A stretch of DNA of 64,000 nucleotides from Oleiharenicola lentus (GTDB lineage: Bacteria; Verrucomicrobiota; Verrucomicrobiia; Opitutales; Opitutaceae): NCBI RefSeq assembly GCF_004118375.1, contig NZ_SDHX01000001.1, positions 992,001 to 1,056,000 on the forward strand, written 5' to 3'. How positions within the stretch are numbered: position 1 is the first letter of the stretch; the number at the start of each line of letters is the position of its first letter. Below, one piece after another: positions 44,219 to 54,100 of this stretch. The notes below the pieces were generated by a model. The model saw only the letters and a list, made by a program, of their open reading frames with translations, searched no databases and was not told the DNA's origin. A program made the translations under genes and the position numbers.

Positions 44219-44288
44219 GTGGGCGGCCAGCTTGCTGGCGCCACGAGCGCAACACGACGTTCGTGGCGTGAGCAAGCTCACCGCCCAC
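44219..44288. repeat. 70-bp palindromic element
   Basis: Near-perfect inverted repeat of about 31-nt arms: GTGGGCGG, AGCTTGCT and CGCCACGA on the left are mirrored by TCGTGGCG, AGCAAGCT and CCGCCCAC on the right, separated at 2-nt mismatches. It lies between the heme-protein gene and the convergent isomerase-like gene. It is large and symmetrical for a terminator and has no T tract, so a mobile palindromic (REP/MITE-like) unit is likely; it may still end both transcripts. Confidence 0.7.
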
Positions 44289-44311
44289 GCGTGGAGCCAC
44301 TCTGACGCAAT

Positions 44312-45262
44312 CTAGAATCCGTCCGCCTCGCGATACGCGCGGATGACCGCTTCCTCGCCTTTCTTGCCCGGCTTGGCGTTGCCGTGCTCCATGCCGACGA
44401 CCCCGGTGAAGCCCTTGCGGTGGATGTGCCGGAAGACGTTGCGGTAATTGATCTCGCCCGTGCCGGGTTCCTTGCGGCCGGGGTTGTCGCCGGCCTGGAA
44501 GTAGGCGATCTCGTCCCAGCAGCGGTCGATGTTGGGGATGAGGTTACCCTCGGTGATCTGCTGGTGGTAGATGTCGAAAAGGATTTTGCACGATGGGCTG
44601 TTGACGGCCTTGCAGAGCGCGTAGGCCTGGTCTGACCGCTGCAGGAAGACGCCGCCGTGGTCGCGATACCAGTTGAGTGGTTCGAGCACCATCACGAGGC
44701 CGTGCGGCTCGAGGATCGCCGAGCACTCGCGGAGCAACGCGATGACGTTGGCGGTCTGGTAACCTTCGGCGAGGCGTGGGCCGCCGTAGCGGTTCCACTT
44801 CTCGGTCTTGTCGGACTGCTGGTCCACGGAGCCGGGCACGACGGTGAACCACTTCGCGCCGCAACGCTTGGCCACATCCACGGCGTTGCGGATGCTGGCG
44901 AGGACCTTTTCGCGATATTCCGGCTTGGCCACGGCGAAGGTCGGCTCGTCAAAACTGGCGTGGGCAACGAAGACGCCCATCTGCATCCCCCGGTCCTTCA
45001 GTGTCTGGCCGATGGCTTCCTGCTCGGCCGCGGGACGGCCCGCGATGCCGTTGTCCTCCCAGCCGGTGAAACCCTGGTCGGCGGCGAACTTGATCTCATC
45101 GAGAATGCCGCCGGGGGCGTGAGCCTTGAACATGCCCGGGTGCGGGCCGTAACCGAGCTTGAAGCGGGGCGCGCCGGTCTGCGCGAAAAGCCTGACGGGG
45201 TTGCTGAGCAGCGCAACGCCGGTGGCGGCGAGCGCAGAGGAGACGAAGGTGCGGCGGTTCAT
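44312..45262 (-). CDS. Tat-exported sugar isomerase/epimerase-like TIM barrel
   Basis: 316 residues from ATG at 45262, starting MNRRTFVSSALAATGVAL, a twin-arginine signal. The rest is an AP-endonuclease-2-type TIM barrel: GFTGWEDNGIA, AKWFTVVPG, LEPLNWYRDHGGVF (Glu ligand), KILFDIYHQQ and VGMEHGNAKPG, the usual metal-binding Glu/Asp/His set of hydroxypyruvate-isomerase-like proteins. Export of such isomerases is frequent in Verrucomicrobia and Planctomycetes and implies action on sugars in the periplasm. It converges with the heme-protein gene. Confidence 0.87.
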   Translation of the reverse strand: MNRRTFVSSALAATGVALLSNPVRLFAQTGAPRFKLGYGPHPGMFKAHAPGGILDEIKFAADQGFTGWEDNGIAGRPAAEQEAIGQTLKDRGMQMGVFVAHASFDEPTFAVAKPEYREKVLASIRNAVDVAKRCGAKWFTVVPGSVDQQSDKTEKWNRYGGPRLAEGYQTANVIALLRECSAILEPHGLVMVLEPLNWYRDHGGVFLQRSDQAYALCKAVNSPSCKILFDIYHQQITEGNLIPNIDRCWDEIAYFQAGDNPGRKEPGTGEINYRNVFRHIHRKGFTGVVGMEHGNAKPGKKGEEAVIRAYREADGF

Positions 45263-45570
45263 GGGGTGGGGTGCTTCAAAGCTGAACCGTCTTTTGGCTC
45301 CACGCCAAGGATGCAATCTGAGGCTGTGAGTGTTGTCTTATCGAATCCAGCACATCTTCGAAACCGTCATCCTGAACGCAGTGAAGGATCCAAGAGGATG
45401 TCCGCTGGCGGTTATCCTGCTGGATCCTTCGCAGGGCTCAGGATGACGGTAAGGACGCTTTTGATGATCGCACGCAGCAGGGCTCCAGTCGGTTCACAGA
45501 CTTATGAGCGACCAACCGAATTTGAATACACGCCTTGGCTGAAAGCTCGCCCTGCCGGGCTCCACCACGA
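45263..45570. other. 308-bp gap with a repeat
   Basis: No ORF with coding character is seen. The middle holds the inverted repeat listed next; the right part (45449-45570) carries nothing I can identify. Promoter of the isomerase-like gene must be near 45280-45330. Confidence 0.5.
45363..45448. repeat. Inverted repeat with GTCATCCTGA/TCAGGATGAC ends
   Basis: CCGTCATCCTGA...GAAGGATCC (45363-45390) and its complement GGATCCTTC...TCAGGATGACGG (45421-45448) make an 86-bp hairpin. Similar GTCATCCTGAGC-GAAGGATC units are scattered between genes in many bacteria; this looks like a member of that repeat class. Confidence 0.7.
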
Positions 45571-46977
45571 TCAATTCACCAAGCACGCCTTGAACCCCTC
45601 GGTGAGGGCGGGGCGGTCGAGGTTCTTGCCGATAAAGACGAGCGTGTTGGTGCGGTTCTCGTCGGCGTTCCACGGGCGGTCGAATTTGGCGTCGAAGAGC
45701 ATGTGCACGCCCTGGAAGACGAGTCGCTTGTTCGTGCCCTTCACGCAGAGCACGCCCTTCATGCGGAAAATGTCCCCGCCCTTGGTCTTCAGCAGCTCGC
45801 TGATCCACTCGTTGAGTTTTTTTCCGTCGAGGTCGCCGGGCACGCTGATGCCGACGGACGTGACCTCCTCGTCATGCGAGTGCTCGTGGCGGAAGGTTTT
45901 GTCCCAAACGTATTTCGTGAACGTGCCATCGGGCAGGTAGTAGTGCGTGGGCACGTCGTGGGCGGTGAAGATCAGGTATTTCCCCGCGGCCGGGATGCTC
46001 ACCTTGAATTTGCCGTATTCGTCCTTGAGCTTGAGCCGGTGGAGCTGGCCGCCGGTCGTGACGGTCTCGCCGGGCAGCGTGATCTTCTCCCAGTCGGAAT
46101 AGGTGAGCACGGCGGCGTTGATCGAGGCGGCGAGGTCCTTCTCGTCGAGGCTCTTCACCGGCATGACGACGAGATCGAGTTCGTTGTGGTTGTGGCCGCA
46201 GGCCTCGCCGCATTCGTGATCGTGCGCATGGTCGTGGGCATGGTCGGCGTCGGCCGGGTCGTGGCCGATCTCGATCTCGTGGAGGCCGGGCTGGAGGTCG
46301 TAGGCGCCGGCCCACTCGAAGGGGTACTCCATCTCGAGGAACTGCGGGTCCACCTCCACGGCGCGGTCGAGGTTGAAGCCGCCGACGTTGAGGACCTTCT
46401 CGATCGGCAGGGCGGCGTTGGCGGTGCGGTGGATCTTCGCGACGGCGTTGATCGAACGCAGGCGTTTCTCCAGCGCGTCCAGCTCGGCGGGGGAAACGAG
46501 GTCGGTCTTGTTGAGGATGATGACGTCGGCGAAGCCCACCTGCTTCTTCGCTTCGGGCGAGTTGTCGAGGTGGAGGAGGATGTGCTTCGCATCCACGAGC
46601 GTGACGATGGCATCGAGGCGGAACTGCTCCTTCATCTCGGGATCGGTGAAGAAGGTCTGGGCGACGGGCGCCGGGTTGGCCAGACCGGTGGTCTCGATGA
46701 GGATGGCGTCGAGCCGGTCCTTGCGCTTCATCAGCCGGCCGAGGATGCGGAGGAGGTCGCCGCGCACGGTGCAGCAGATGCAGCCGTTGTTCATCTCAAA
46801 GATTTCCTCATCGCTCTGGATGACCAGCTGGTTGTCCACGCCGACCTCGCCGAACTCGTTCTCGATCACGGCGATCTTCTTGCCGTGCTGCTCGGTGAGG
46901 ATGCGGTTGAGCAGGGTGGTTTTGCCGGCGCCGAGGAAGCCGGTGAGGACGGTGACAGGAATGGGAGAGGAGGACAT
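45571..46977 (-). CDS. COG0523 (CobW/ZNG-type) metal-chaperone GTPase
   Basis: 468 residues. P-loop GFLGAGKTT at 13-21, the family metal motif C-x-C-C (GCICC, C66, C68, C69), ETTGLANP switch region and NKTD guanine specificity. A His-rich loop (DHAHDHAHDHECGEACGHNH-like, about 230-250) lies before the C-terminal CobW_C part, as in zinc-handling members. The chain is longer than YjiA (318), with an additional beta-rich segment of about 90 residues. The family inserts or delivers Zn or Co; the target is not shown by context. Confidence 0.9.
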   Translation of the reverse strand: MSSSPIPVTVLTGFLGAGKTTLLNRILTEQHGKKIAVIENEFGEVGVDNQLVIQSDEEIFEMNNGCICCTVRGDLLRILGRLMKRKDRLDAILIETTGLANPAPVAQTFFTDPEMKEQFRLDAIVTLVDAKHILLHLDNSPEAKKQVGFADVIILNKTDLVSPAELDALEKRLRSINAVAKIHRTANAALPIEKVLNVGGFNLDRAVEVDPQFLEMEYPFEWAGAYDLQPGLHEIEIGHDPADADHAHDHAHDHECGEACGHNHNELDLVVMPVKSLDEKDLAASINAAVLTYSDWEKITLPGETVTTGGQLHRLKLKDEYGKFKVSIPAAGKYLIFTAHDVPTHYYLPDGTFTKYVWDKTFRHEHSHDEEVTSVGISVPGDLDGKKLNEWISELLKTKGGDIFRMKGVLCVKGTNKRLVFQGVHMLFDAKFDRPWNADENRTNTLVFIGKNLDRPALTEGFKACLVN

Positions 46978-47010
46978 CAGAGGACGGAAGACGGATTACA
47001 GAGGACAGTA

Positions 47011-47080
47011 GCAAAGCCTGCAAGCGAGGCTTTGCAACCGGTTGCGCCGGGTGGAGCCGGCGCTCCGCGCGGGCTCCACC
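47011..47080. repeat. Two adjacent hairpins downstream of the CNNM gene
   Basis: GCAAAGCCT/AGGCTTTGC (47011-47035) and GGTGGAGCC/GGCTCCACC (47050-47080) fill most of the gap between the COG0523 start and the CNNM stop. They may form a T-less terminator or be palindromic repeats. Confidence 0.6.
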
Positions 47081-47087
47081 TCGGGGC

Positions 47088-48413
47088 TCAGCCCTTGCCG
47101 CCGGTCGCGGGGAGGTTCTTGACCGGCAGCAGCAGCACTTTGTCCACCCGCAGGCCGTCCATGTCGATGACCTCGACGTCATAGCCGTGGTGGCGGAAGA
47201 TTTCGCCCTCGGTCGGGACATGGCCGAGTTGCTTGACGACGAACCCGCCGAAGGTTTCGTAGTCGCGCTGCGCCGGCGGATGCAGCGGGAAGTCGGCCAC
47301 GGCCTCGGTGAATGAGGCAGTGTCGAGCAGGCCGTCCACCAGCCACGAGCCGTCGTCGCGGCGCACGGCCTTGGGTTTGAGTCGGTCGGCGGGTGAGGGG
47401 ATGTCGCCCACGATGGCTTCCAGCAGGTCGTGGAGGGAGACGAGCCCGGTGACGGTGCCAAACTCATCCGTGGCGAGGGCGACGTGTTTGCCCGTGGCCT
47501 TGAACTTTTCGAGCAGCAGGTTGACCGGCAGGGAATCCGGCACGAAGAGCGCGGGCGTGGCCAGGTCGCGCACATTGACGGAAATGCCGGCGGCCAGGTT
47601 GGCGTAGATGGCCTTGACCGTGACCATGCCGATGACGTTGTCCCGCCGGCCTTCGTAAACCGGAAACGTGGTGTGCGCACTGACCACGATACGGTGCCAG
47701 ATGACCTCGTGGGAGTCGTGGGCGTTGATCCAGATGATCTTCGCGCGGGGCGTCATCAGATCGCGCACCGGGCGGCGGTCGAATGACATCACGCCCTCAA
47801 TCATGGCCGGTTCCTGGGCGTGGAGCGCGCCTGCACGCATGCCCTCGCGCACGAGCAGGCGCACGTCCTCCTCGGTGACCGCGGCGTCCGTGGCTGGCTT
47901 GATGCCGATGACGGCGAGCAGGGTGTCGGTCGAGCGGCCCAGCACGCTGACGAGGGGAGCACAAAGCACGGACAGCGCGTGCATCGGTCCCGCCACGAAG
48001 CGGGCCATGCCCTCCGGGTTGCCGAGGCCGATGCGCTTGGGCACGAGTTCGCCGATGACGAGGGTGAAGTAGGTGATGACAACGACCACGGCACCGAAGG
48101 CGACCTCCTCGGCGTAGGGCGCGAGCCAGGGCAGGGTGGCGAGCGGACCGGTCAGCCGGTCGGCGAGCGAGGCGCCGCCGAAGGCCGCCGCCAGCACGCC
48201 GACGAGCGTGATGCCGATCTGCACGGTTGCCAGGAAGGTGTTGGGATTCTCCGCGAGGGCGAGGGCGCGGCGGGCGCGGGTATCGCCCTGCTCGGCGCGT
48301 TGGCGGAGGCGCGACTTGCGCGCCGACACGATGGCGATCTCCGCCATGGAGAACACGCCGTTGGCCAGGAGCAGGCAAAAGATGACGAGGAGTTCGAGCA
48401 GCAGGGAGTTCAT
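47088..48413 (-). CDS. CNNM/CBS-domain membrane protein (HlyC/CorC family)
   Basis: 441 residues from ATG at 48413 (a start 9 bp upstream adds MPP). The CNNM membrane domain spans about 1-190 (FSMAEIAIVSARKSRLR, NTFLATVQIGITLVGVLAAAFGG, IGELVPKRIGL), then a CBS pair (about 215-340; RPVRDLMTPR and DEFGTVTGLVSLHDLLEAIVG) and a CorC_HlyC domain (about 350-435). Relatives export Mg2+ or Na+ or maintain divalent-ion balance, so 'hemolysin' is a misnomer. Three helices plus the small AIV motif fit the known CorC fold. Confidence 0.93.
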   Translation of the reverse strand: MNSLLLELLVIFCLLLANGVFSMAEIAIVSARKSRLRQRAEQGDTRARRALALAENPNTFLATVQIGITLVGVLAAAFGGASLADRLTGPLATLPWLAPYAEEVAFGAVVVVITYFTLVIGELVPKRIGLGNPEGMARFVAGPMHALSVLCAPLVSVLGRSTDTLLAVIGIKPATDAAVTEEDVRLLVREGMRAGALHAQEPAMIEGVMSFDRRPVRDLMTPRAKIIWINAHDSHEVIWHRIVVSAHTTFPVYEGRRDNVIGMVTVKAIYANLAAGISVNVRDLATPALFVPDSLPVNLLLEKFKATGKHVALATDEFGTVTGLVSLHDLLEAIVGDIPSPADRLKPKAVRRDDGSWLVDGLLDTASFTEAVADFPLHPPAQRDYETFGGFVVKQLGHVPTEGEIFRHHGYDVEVIDMDGLRVDKVLLLPVKNLPATGGKG

Positions 48414-48532
48414 GGGTGGCACAGGAGCCGGACGGGCGTGGCGCCCAGCGTGCAGCTCCCACTATCCAAAACCCGGAATGCCGGCGGCGCAAGCGGGTCG
48501 CGCAAACACCGACCGGCTGTGTTCATTCTCAT

Positions 48533-48588
48533 TTCCTAAATCCCAATCGTTCTCCTGCTCTTCAGTCGTCGTTCGAGAACGAGAATGA
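48533..48588. repeat. Inverted repeat in the CNNM/UPF0114 gap
   Basis: TCATTCTC and CGTTCTC (48533-48554) are mirrored by GAGAACG and GAGAATGA (48575-48588). Placed 8 bp before the UPF0114 stop codon, on its downstream side; may terminate that gene. The rest of 48414-48595 shows nothing else. Confidence 0.5.
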
Positions 48589-48595
48589 TGGGGGC

Positions 48596-49144
48596 TCAAT
48601 GCGCGGCGCGGGTCTCGGCGGCTGTCCGGGTGGAGATGCGGTCGGTCCAAGCAAGCAGGAGGGCGGAGATGACGAAGGTCATGTGGACGACGACCTGCCA
48701 GAGGACGACGTTGTCGGCCACGGGCTTGGAGCCGACCTCGATGAAGGTCTTCAGCAGGTGGATCGACGAGATGCCGATGAGCGCGGTGGCCAGCTTCACC
48801 TTGAGGACGCCGGCGTTGACGTGCGAGAGCCACTCGGGCTGGTCGGGATGGCCGTCGAGGTTAAGCCGGGAGACGAAGGTCTCGTAGCCGCCGACGATGA
48901 CCATGATGAGCAGATTGGCGATCATCACCACGTCGATCAGGCCCAGCACGGTGAGCATGATGGTCTGCTCGCTGATGCCCTGCATGCTGGTGAGCAGGTG
49001 CCAGAGCTCGACGAAGAAATGGTAGACATACACGCCCTGCGCGACGATGAGGCCGAAATAGAGCGGGGCCTGGAGCCAGCGGCTCAGGAAGATGAAGCGA
49101 CTGAGCGCGCGGAGGGAGGAGTGGGCGGAGGTAGGCGGATTCAT
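48596..49144 (-). CDS. UPF0114 (YqhA-like) membrane protein
   Basis: 182 residues with four hydrophobic helices; the family signature region SRFIFLSRWLQAPLYFGLIVAQGVY opens it and IDVVMIANLLIMVIVGGYETFVSRL follows, which is strongly conserved in UPF0114. Function is unknown. ATG at 49144 is selected from the polar start MNPPTSAHSS; the long in-frame extension upstream covers the divergent promoter and is rejected. It diverges from the DUF1653 gene. Confidence 0.85.
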   Translation of the reverse strand: MNPPTSAHSSLRALSRFIFLSRWLQAPLYFGLIVAQGVYVYHFFVELWHLLTSMQGISEQTIMLTVLGLIDVVMIANLLIMVIVGGYETFVSRLNLDGHPDQPEWLSHVNAGVLKVKLATALIGISSIHLLKTFIEVGSKPVADNVVLWQVVVHMTFVISALLLAWTDRISTRTAAETRAAH

Positions 49145-49260
49145 CAATGGGAAAACCCGCGAGCAAAGGGCGCGCCGGGCCGGCGGCAAGCGCGCAGTCG
49201 GGTGGTTGGATTCTCTCTTCCGGTTTGTAAGCCGGCGGGCGCCTCCGTCAGGCTTTGCCC

Positions 49261-49497
49261 ATGAAGCCCTCGCCGCCCAAGCCCGCCGAACCCCGCCCGG
49301 GACTATACCGTCACTACAAGGACAACCCCTACCGCGTTCATCATCTGGCCCTGCACACGGAGACCAACGAATGGATGGTCGTCTACGAGGCGCTCTACGG
49401 CGCCGGCGGGATGTTCGTGCGCCCGGCGGCGATGTTCGTCGAGACGGTCGAAGTTGGCGGGAAACGCATTCCGCGTTTCGCGCGGGTGGGGGATTAG
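49261..49497 (+). CDS. DUF1653 protein
   Basis: 78 residues from ATG at 49261. PGLYRHYKDNPYRVHHLALHTETNEWMVVYEALYG with the end FVRPAAMFVETVEVGGKRIPRF is the complete DUF1653 domain (usual length 60-80), a small beta-rich cytoplasmic fold of unknown role. The 3' end overlaps the convergent methyltransferase stop by 4 bp. Some DUF1653 members sit beside DNA repair or recombination genes, but here no such gene is close. Confidence 0.85.
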   Translation: MKPSPPKPAEPRPGLYRHYKDNPYRVHHLALHTETNEWMVVYEALYGAGGMFVRPAAMFVETVEVGGKRIPRFARVGD

Positions 49498-50084
49498 CGC
49501 CGCCGCCAGACCTGCCAGCGCTCCTTGCCGGCGAAGAGCGGGAGCGAGTCAGCCACGGGCAGGTCTTCGCTGCAAATAAAGGACTCGCCGAGCAACGTAT
49601 TGATTTGCTGCTGCGAGAGGGGATGCGGCGGAGGTTCTTCTTCCGGGCCGAGGAAGAAGAACCCGCAAAGCACGCCGCCGGGCCGGATGATCTCCGCCAT
49701 GCGCCGGGCGTAAGAAACGTGGAGTTCCGGCGGCAGGGCGCAGAGAAAGGTGCGCTCATAGACCAAGCTGAAACCGGACATGTCGTCGGCCGGGGCAAAG
49801 AAGTCGCCGACCCGCACCAGTTGGGCCAGCGGGCCCATTTGGCGCTGTGCCTGGGCCACGGCCGCCGGACTGAAGTCGAGGCCGAGGACCGGCCACCCGC
49901 ACTCGTGCAACGTGAGGATTTCGTAGCCGGAGCCGCAGCCCGGCACCAGGGCGCGGCCTGAGACCGGGGTGCGTTTCAAATAGTCGCGCAGGCACTCCGG
50001 CACGCCGTGCTGGTCCCACGGGGTCTTGCCGGAGGCGTAGCGTTGGTCCCAGAAGCCAGGGGTGATGCTTGGATCGGGGTTCAT
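49494..50084 (-). CDS. SAM-dependent methyltransferase of the TPMT (thiopurine) family
   Basis: 196 residues. The opening FWDQRYASGKTPWDQHGVP, then VPGCGSGYEI (SAM motif I) and DFSPAAV (motif II) are the TPMT signature; the cofactor loop ERTFLCALPPELH and GGVLCGFFFLGPEEEPPPHPLS are also characteristic. Bacterial members methylate tellurite, selenite or small thiols, and thiol methylation has been described. Substrate unknown. The gene overlaps the 3' end of the DUF1653 gene tail to tail. Confidence 0.9.
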   Translation of the reverse strand: MNPDPSITPGFWDQRYASGKTPWDQHGVPECLRDYLKRTPVSGRALVPGCGSGYEILTLHECGWPVLGLDFSPAAVAQAQRQMGPLAQLVRVGDFFAPADDMSGFSLVYERTFLCALPPELHVSYARRMAEIIRPGGVLCGFFFLGPEEEPPPHPLSQQQINTLLGESFICSEDLPVADSLPLFAGKERWQVWRRR

Positions 50085-50091
50085 GCGCGGA

Positions 50092-50661
50092 TCAGGTGCG
50101 CAGCAGTTTCAATCCGAAATGCCAGGGCGGAAGCAGAAAAGCGCCGCTGTCGAGGACGAGGCCGGCTTCGCCGGCCCATGCGACAATCTGGTTTGGGCGT
50201 GGCCGAATCTCCAGAGCGGGACCGCGCGGCGTGGTTACGTCGCTGCGCCAATGGATGACGGCGACGAGACCGCCGGGGCGGACCACATCGCGGGCGGCCT
50301 GGAGAAAGGCCACGGGGTCTTCGGCGTGGAGGATGTTGAACAGCAGGGCGGCGTCACACGATCCGGGTGGCCGGCCGAAGCCGTTGGTCAACACGTCACG
50401 TTGGTCAGCCTTGAGGTTGGTCAGCTGGGCTTGAGCGGCACGTTGTCTAGTGAGGGTGACCATGTCAGACTCAATGTCCACGGTGTGGACGGTGCCTCTG
50501 ATCCGCCGGGCCAGCGGCAGGGTGAAGGTGCCATAGCCGCAGCCCAACTCGACCACGTCGCCCGTCGCCGGGCCGAAGCCGAAGGCATCGAGGATGCCCG
50601 GCACGTTGAACAGGGTTTCCCAATAGTCCTGCGGCGGCATGCCGCTGTCGCGCACTTTCAT
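50092..50661 (-). CDS. Class I SAM-dependent methyltransferase
   Basis: 189 residues from ATG at 50661 (MKVRDSGMPPQDYW); the 13 residues upstream to 50700 read poorly. The MKVRDSGMP-x-x-x-W start, then VVELGCGYGTFTLPLA (motif I), VDIESDMV and DAALLFNILHAEDPV (motif II-like) mark a small family of unknown-substrate methyltransferases (often called MTase-UbiE-like). Its end is 8 bp upstream of the TPMT start, so both probably share an mRNA, which may mean linked detoxification. The substrate is unknown. Confidence 0.82.
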   Translation of the reverse strand: MKVRDSGMPPQDYWETLFNVPGILDAFGFGPATGDVVELGCGYGTFTLPLARRIRGTVHTVDIESDMVTLTRQRAAQAQLTNLKADQRDVLTNGFGRPPGSCDAALLFNILHAEDPVAFLQAARDVVRPGGLVAVIHWRSDVTTPRGPALEIRPRPNQIVAWAGEAGLVLDSGAFLLPPWHFGLKLLRT

Positions 50662-50735
50662 GGATAAACGAAAAGCTGCGTCATCGTGCCAGCGGATCAA
50701 GCGGGTGCCGTGTCATGGGTTCTGCCCCGGTGCGC

Positions 50736-51170
50736 TCAGTGTCCTTCGCAGGTGCAGGCGTATTCCTTGCGCTGACACTCGCCGCAGGTGGCGAGGTTCA
50801 GGTCGAGGCGGAAGTTCTGCGGCTTGGCGTCGGGCGTGGCGCGGATCTGGACGACGACGCGGTAGGGTTCGCCGGCCGGCAGGGCGGTCTTGGACGCGAA
50901 GTGCGTGGCGGTCTTTTCCATCTCCAGCGCAACCCGGCCGCTGGCGGGCTCGGCCGTCACCGCAACGAGCTGCGCACCGGGGAGGATCGGGTTGCTGTGG
51001 TCGTCGTAGAAGGTGACCTCGACGCGGCGCTCGGTCGTGACAAGGAACTCGGCCTTGAGGGGTGTCGAGTCGAGCAGACGCCCGCCCTTGGGGCCGGCCG
51101 CGATCTTTTCGGCGTGCAGCAGCGAGCCGCAGGCGAGGGTGAACAGGGTGAGGAGGAGTTTGGTTTTCAT
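50736..51170 (-). CDS. Exported Cys-rich protein at the end of the RND operon
   Basis: 144 residues, signal peptide MKTKLLLTLFTLACGSLLHA. The mature part is a beta-rich domain with three cysteines and a His near the C-terminus: CGECQRKEYACTCEGH (C-x2-C, then C-x-C). Such a tail can bind soft metals. It begins 5 bp after the RND pump stop, so it is co-transcribed with it. I recognise no named family; it may be a metal-binding periplasmic partner of the pump, in analogy with CusF of the Cus system. Confidence 0.65.
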   Translation of the reverse strand: MKTKLLLTLFTLACGSLLHAEKIAAGPKGGRLLDSTPLKAEFLVTTERRVEVTFYDDHSNPILPGAQLVAVTAEPASGRVALEMEKTATHFASKTALPAGEPYRVVVQIRATPDAKPQNFRLDLNLATCGECQRKEYACTCEGH

Positions 51171-51175
51171 GGGAG

Positions 51176-54100
51176 TCAGCAGTTAGAGGGTTTCACGCGC
51201 GTTTCCAGCCAGTCGTAGAGGACAGGCAGGACGACGAGCGTGAGGAAGGTGGAGGTGATCACGCCGCCGATGACGACCGTGGCCAGCGGACGCTGGACCT
51301 CGGCACCCGGGCCAGTGGAGAGGGCCATGGGCACAAAGCCGAGGGAGGCGACGAGGGCGGTCATGAGCTTCGGGCGCAGACGCGTGAGCGTGCCCTCGGT
51401 GACGGCGGCGCGCACCGTGTGCCCCTGCGTCCGGAGCTGGTTGATGAAGCTGACCAGCATGATGCCGTTGAGCACGGCGATGCCGGAAAGGGCGATGAAG
51501 CCGACGCCGGCCGAGATGGTGAAGGGCAACCCGCGCAGCGCGAGCGCGGCCACTCCACCCGTGGCGGCCAGCGGCACGCACACGAAGACCAGCGCCGCCT
51601 GCCGGGCGTTGCCGAAGCTGGCGTAGATGAGCGCGTAGATCAGCGCGAGCGCCGCCGGCACGACGACCGCAAGCCGCGCGCGCGCGGCCTGCAGGTTCTC
51701 GAACTGGCCGCCAAACGCGAAGGCGTAGCCGTCGGGGAACGGCAGTTGCGCGCGCAGCTTGGCCTCCGCCTCGCGCACGAAGCCCTCGGTGTCGCGTCCG
51801 CGCACGTTGATGAGGATGGCCACGCGCCGCCGGGCGTCCTCGCGCGTGAGCGTGCCCACGCGGTCGGTGACGGTGATGTCGGCGACCTGCGAGAGAGGCA
51901 CCTGCACGCCGCCGGCGCCGGTGACGGGCAGGTCGCGCAAGCCGGCCAGGTTCAGCCGGTGATGCTCGGGCAGGCGCACGACCACCTCGGTGCGGCGGTC
52001 GCCCGCGACGAGCGCGCCGGCCTCCTCGCCGCCGAGCGCGGTGGCGACGACGGCGTTGATCTCGTCGGCGTGCAGGCCGAGCCCGGCCAGCGCGGCGCGT
52101 TTGGGGGTGATTTCCAGCGTCGGCACCCGGCCCGGGGTTTCGAACTCCACATCGCCCCCGCCAGGGATGCCGCGCAGGATCTCCAGCGCGGCGGCGGCGA
52201 GTCGTTCGAGCACGGCGAAGTCGTCGCCCTGGATCTTCAGCGAGAGGTCGGCGCGGGCGCCGGCCATGATTTCGTTGAAGCGAAGCTGGATCGGCTGGGA
52301 GAACAGGTAGGTCTGGCCGGGGATGGTGGCGGTGAGCTCGCGGCGCATCAGCTCGACGAGCTCGGCCTTGGTCGCGGGCCGGCTGTCGAGGCGGCGCCAC
52401 TGGTCGCGCGGTTTCAGGAAGACGTAGGTGTCGGCCACGTTGGGTCCCATGGGGTCGGTGGCGATTTCCGCCGTGCCGATGCGGGCGAAGAGGTGGCTGA
52501 TCTCGGGGAAGCGCTCGCGCAGCAGGCGCTCCGAGCGCCGCTGCAGCTCGACGGAGTCGCCGAGGGCCACGCTGTTGCCGCGGATCATCTGGATGGAGAT
52601 GGCGCCCTCGTCGAGCTGCGGGATGAACTCCGCGCCGAGTCGGGTGAACAGCCAGGCCGAGCCGGCGAAGAGCAGGACCGCCGCGGCAACCACGAGCCAC
52701 CGCAGGCGGAAGGCCGCGGCCAGCAGCGGCGTGTAAACCGCCTTGGCCGCGCGCACGAGGCGGCCGTCGCGCTCTTCCAGCCGCCCGCGCAGGAACCACG
52801 GGCAGAGCGCCGGCATGAGCGTGAGCGCCAGCGCCAGCGCGCCGCCCAGCGCCAGCATCACGGCCACGGCCATCGGCCGGAACATTTTTCCCTCGATGCC
52901 GGTGAGCGCGAGGATGGGGACATAGACGAGCGTGATGACCAGCACGCCGAAGAACATCGGGCGCGCCACCTCGCGGGCGGAGGTGTGCACCTCCGCGAGA
53001 CGCTCACCGGCCGTCAGCTCGCGACCGAGAGCGCGCTGGCGCTCCGCGAGATGGCGGAGGACGTTTTCCACCATCACGATCGCCCCGTCCACGATAAGGC
53101 CGAAATCGATCGCCCCGAGGCTCATCAGGTTGGCGCTGAGTTGAGCCTGGGCCATGCCCGTGAGCAGGAACAGGAACGACAGTGGGATTGCTAGGGTCAC
53201 GAGCAGCGCCCCACGCCAATGGCCGAGCAGGGCAAACAGCACGGCGGCAACGAGGACGGCACCCTCGAACAGGTTGGTCGCCACCGTGCGGATCGTGGCG
53301 TGCACGAGATCGGAGCGGTCATAGACGACGCGCAGCTGCACGCCGGCCGGCAGCCGGGTCCGGATGCCTTCCAGGCGCTCGACGGCCGCACGCGCGACGA
53401 GGCGGCTGTTTTCGCCCGCCAGCATGATGGCGGCGCCGGCCACCGTCTCCTCGCCGTCGGCGGTGGCGGCGCCCGTGCGGACGGCGGAACCGATGGTCAC
53501 CTCCGCGAGGTCCGCGACAGTGAGGGGGCGGGTGCCGCCGGCAAATTTCACCGGCAGGCCGGCAATGTCGGCGGCGGAACGCGCGCGGGTGTCGGCGCGT
53601 ACGACCACGGCCTCGCCCCCAAGCTCGAGCACGCCGCCGCCGGCGTTGCTGGTGCTCGCGCGGATGACGCCGGCGAGCTGGTCGAAGCTCACCCCCGCGG
53701 CCAGGAGCTTCTCGGGGTCGGGGGCGACCACGAGCTGCTTTTCGTAGCCGCCGATGGCGTTGACCTCGGCGAGGCCGGGCGTGGCGCGCAGGGCGGGACG
53801 CACCTGGAAATCGTGGATCAGGCGCAGTTCGCGCAACTGGTCGGCGCGGGTGGCGGGCTTGCCGGGGGCGTCGGCGCGGTAATCCAGCGTGTAATAGACA
53901 ATCTCGCCCAGGCCCGTGCTGATCGGCGCGAGGGCGGGGGTGGCTCCCGCTGGCAGCTGTTCGCGGGCGGCGGCGAGCCGTTCGGTCGCGAGCTGGCGCG
54001 TGCGGTAGAGATCGGTGCCATCGGCGAAGGTCAGCGTGACCTGCGAGAGCCCGAACTTCGAGAGGGCGCGCAGCTCGACGAGACCGGGCAGACCGGCGAG

